From positions 336,931-400,930 of the forward strand of contig NZ_JAGYWA010000003.1 in NCBI RefSeq assembly GCF_018383905.1: a stretch of DNA of 64,000 bases, read 5' to 3'. Below, piece by piece: positions 62,576-64,000 of this stretch. The stretch is from Flavobacterium branchiicola (lineage in GTDB: Bacteria > Bacteroidota > Bacteroidia > Flavobacteriales > Flavobacteriaceae). Within the stretch, counting starts at the first letter, position 1. The number at the start of each line of letters is the position of its first letter. The notes beneath the pieces were generated by a model. The model saw only the letters and a program-made list of their open reading frames with translations, had not been told where the DNA came from and searched no databases. A program made the translations under genes and the position numbers.

Positions 62576-64000
62576 TTATAAGTCAAATTTTATTCCTTGT
62601 GCTAAAGGCAAACTAGTGGTATAATTGATGGTATTCGTTTGTCTTCTCATGTACACTTTCCAGGCGTCAGATCCTGATTCTCTTCCGCCTCCGGTTTCTT
62701 TTTCTCCACCAAAAGCGCCACCAATTTCGGCACCAGATGTTCCGATATTGACATTGGCAATACCACAATCTGATCCTGAAACCGATAAGAATAATTCGGC
62801 TTCTCTTAGATTATTGGTCATAATTGCAGAAGATAAACCTTGTGCAACACCGTTTTGGATTGCGATGGCATCTGCAACGGTTCCCGAGTATTTAAGTAAG
62901 TACAATACTGGGGCAAAAGTTTCGTGTTGTACAATTTGAAATGAATTATCTGCTTCAGCGATCGCAGGTTTTACATAACAGCCACTTTCGTAACCTTCAC
63001 CAGAAAGTGTTCCGCCTTCTACAAGAAGTTTTCCACCTTCTGCTACTACTTTTTCTAAAGCTTGTTGGTACATTTCAACGGCATGTTTGTCAATTAACGG
63101 ACCTACATGGTTTTTCTCGTCTAATGGATTCCCGATGCGTAATTGCTGGTAAGCCGAAACAATAGCATCTTTTACTTTGTCATAAATATTTTCGTGAATG
63201 ATTAAACGACGTGTTGAGGTACATCTTTGTCCTGCTGTTCCTACGGCTCCAAAAACGGCACCGATAACGGTCATCTTAATATCGGCATCCGGAGTAACAA
63301 TAATAGCGTTGTTTCCTCCTAATTCTAATAATGATTTTCCTAAACGTCCTGCAACTACCTGCGCAACGATTTTACCCATACGGGTTGAACCTGTAGCCGA
63401 AATTAAAGGTACACGGGTATCTTTCGTTAGTAATTCTCCTATTTTATAATCGCCATTGATTAAGCAGGAAATACCTTCTGGAAGGTTATTTTCCTTGATA
63501 ACCTCAGCAATAATGTTTTGACAGGCTACAGCGCACAATGGTGTTTTTTCAGAAGGTTTCCAAACGCAAACGTCTCCGCAAATCCACGCTAAGGCTGTAT
63601 TCCAAGCCCAAACTGCTACCGGAAAATTAAATGCCGAAATAATCCCGACAACTCCTAAAGCATGATATTGCTCGTACATTCTGTGTCCTGGACGTTCCGA
63701 ATGCATCGTTAATCCGTGTAACTGACGTGAAAGTCCTACTGCAAAGTCACAGATATCGATCATTTCCTGAACCTCTCCGTAACCTTCCTGCAAAGATTTA
63801 CCCATTTCATACGAAACCAGTTTTCCTAAGGCTTCTTTATTTTTACGTAATTTTTCTCCAAACTGACGTACGATTTCTCCACGCTGAGGTGCAGGCATCA
63901 ATCTGAATTCTTTGAAAGCTGCGGTCGCCGATTCCATTACTTTTTCGTAATCTGCCGCAGTTGATGTTTTAATTTTTCCGATTAATTGTCCGTCTACCGG
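62576..64000 (-). CDS. ALDH7-type aldehyde dehydrogenase (alpha-aminoadipic semialdehyde dehydrogenase-like), 5' end outside window
   Basis: About 474 residues are present, and the frame runs out of the right edge (upstream residues PVDGQLIGKIKTSTAADYEKV are in frame before a Met at 63937). Family features are LLELGGNNAIIV (catalytic Glu), GTAGQRCTSTRRLIIH (nucleophile Cys, with the GQRCTxxRR form of antiquitin/ALDH7), SNMG-like FGGEKETGGGRESGSDAWKVYMRRQT. It oxidises alpha-aminoadipate semialdehyde/piperideine-6-carboxylate in lysine breakdown. The product would match the hydroxylysine kinase-phospholyase route at 50415. Other aldehydes are possible. Confidence 0.88.
   Translation of the reverse strand, partial: PVDGQLIGKIKTSTAADYEKVMESATAAFKEFRLMPAPQRGEIVRQFGEKLRKNKEALGKLVSYEMGKSLQEGYGEVQEMIDICDFAVGLSRQLHGLTMHSERPGHRMYEQYHALGVVGIISAFNFPVAVWAWNTALAWICGDVCVWKPSEKTPLCAVACQNIIAEVIKENNLPEGISCLINGDYKIGELLTKDTRVPLISATGSTRMGKIVAQVVAGRLGKSLLELGGNNAIIVTPDADIKMTVIGAVFGAVGTAGQRCTSTRRLIIHENIYDKVKDAIVSAYQQLRIGNPLDEKNHVGPLIDKHAVEMYQQALEKVVAEGGKLLVEGGTLSGEGYESGCYVKPAIAEADNSFQIVQHETFAPVLYLLKYSGTVADAIAIQNGVAQGLSSAIMTNNLREAELFLSVSGSDCGIANVNIGTSGAEIGGAFGGEKETGGGRESGSDAWKVYMRRQTNTINYTTSLPLAQGIKFDL

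Overview
The window comes from a member of the Bacteroidota, most probably Flavobacterium or a close relative. It is A+T-rich, carries SusC/SusD pairs and a hybrid two-component regulator, has promoter boxes of the Bacteroidota type (TAnnTTTG), and is scattered with palindromic intergenic repeats of a kind common in Flavobacterium. I see no rRNA, tRNA, CRISPR array or prophage.

Layout. (1) 1-13500, plus strand: a polysaccharide utilisation locus with the 3' end of a SusC gene, a SusD with an odd glycine-rich insertion, a sulfatase, a heparinase II/III-type lyase, a hybrid two-component sensor, a DUF4861 protein and a KduD-like dehydrogenase. The set fits a sulfated, uronic-acid-containing glycan. 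(2) 13679-14507, minus strand: an orphan IlvN-like ACT protein behind two consecutive isoleucine-rich leader peptides, each followed by an intrinsic terminator. (3) 14800-31725: small secreted proteins, an RNA methyltransferase, an oxidoreductase, YceI, DJ-1, a cupin, isochorismatase-type hydrolases, two paralogous alpha/beta hydrolases, and a divergent histidine kinase / sigma-54 activator pair. A near-consensus CRP-type palindrome and one sigma-54-like promoter lie among them. (4) 32061-39640, minus strand, very A+T-rich: a peptide-secretion locus with a 112-residue double-glycine precursor, a C39 peptidase ABC transporter, an HlyD adaptor, two CPBP membrane proteins, a DUF2007 protein, a broken second ABC gene and two tiny membrane peptides. 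(5) 40004-46998, plus strand: a lanthipeptide-type cluster with a TPR/AraC regulator, a GG-leader precursor, a subtilase lipoprotein and a LanB split into two overlapping genes. No LanC is visible. Regions 4 and 5 are divergent and share a palindromic motif, so they may form one regulated peptide system. (6) 47229-52712, minus strand: an FAD/Fe-S dehydrogenase and a kinase-phospholyase fusion, possibly linked to the ALDH7-type dehydrogenase at the right edge in hydroxylysine/lysine breakdown. (7) 52861-62416, minus strand: a second polysaccharide locus (SusC, SusD, a GH63-like glucosidase and a GH42 beta-galactosidase), its genes separated by repeats.

Between genes lies a family of short elements with shared ends (AACCCGTTGGGTGAAATTA type) and three different palindromic interiors. 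One copy is inserted inside another, and short direct duplications flank them, so the family looks mobile. The best candidates for an undescribed system are the paired peptide-secretion/lanthipeptide region (33.2-47.0 kb) and the tandem isoleucine attenuator.
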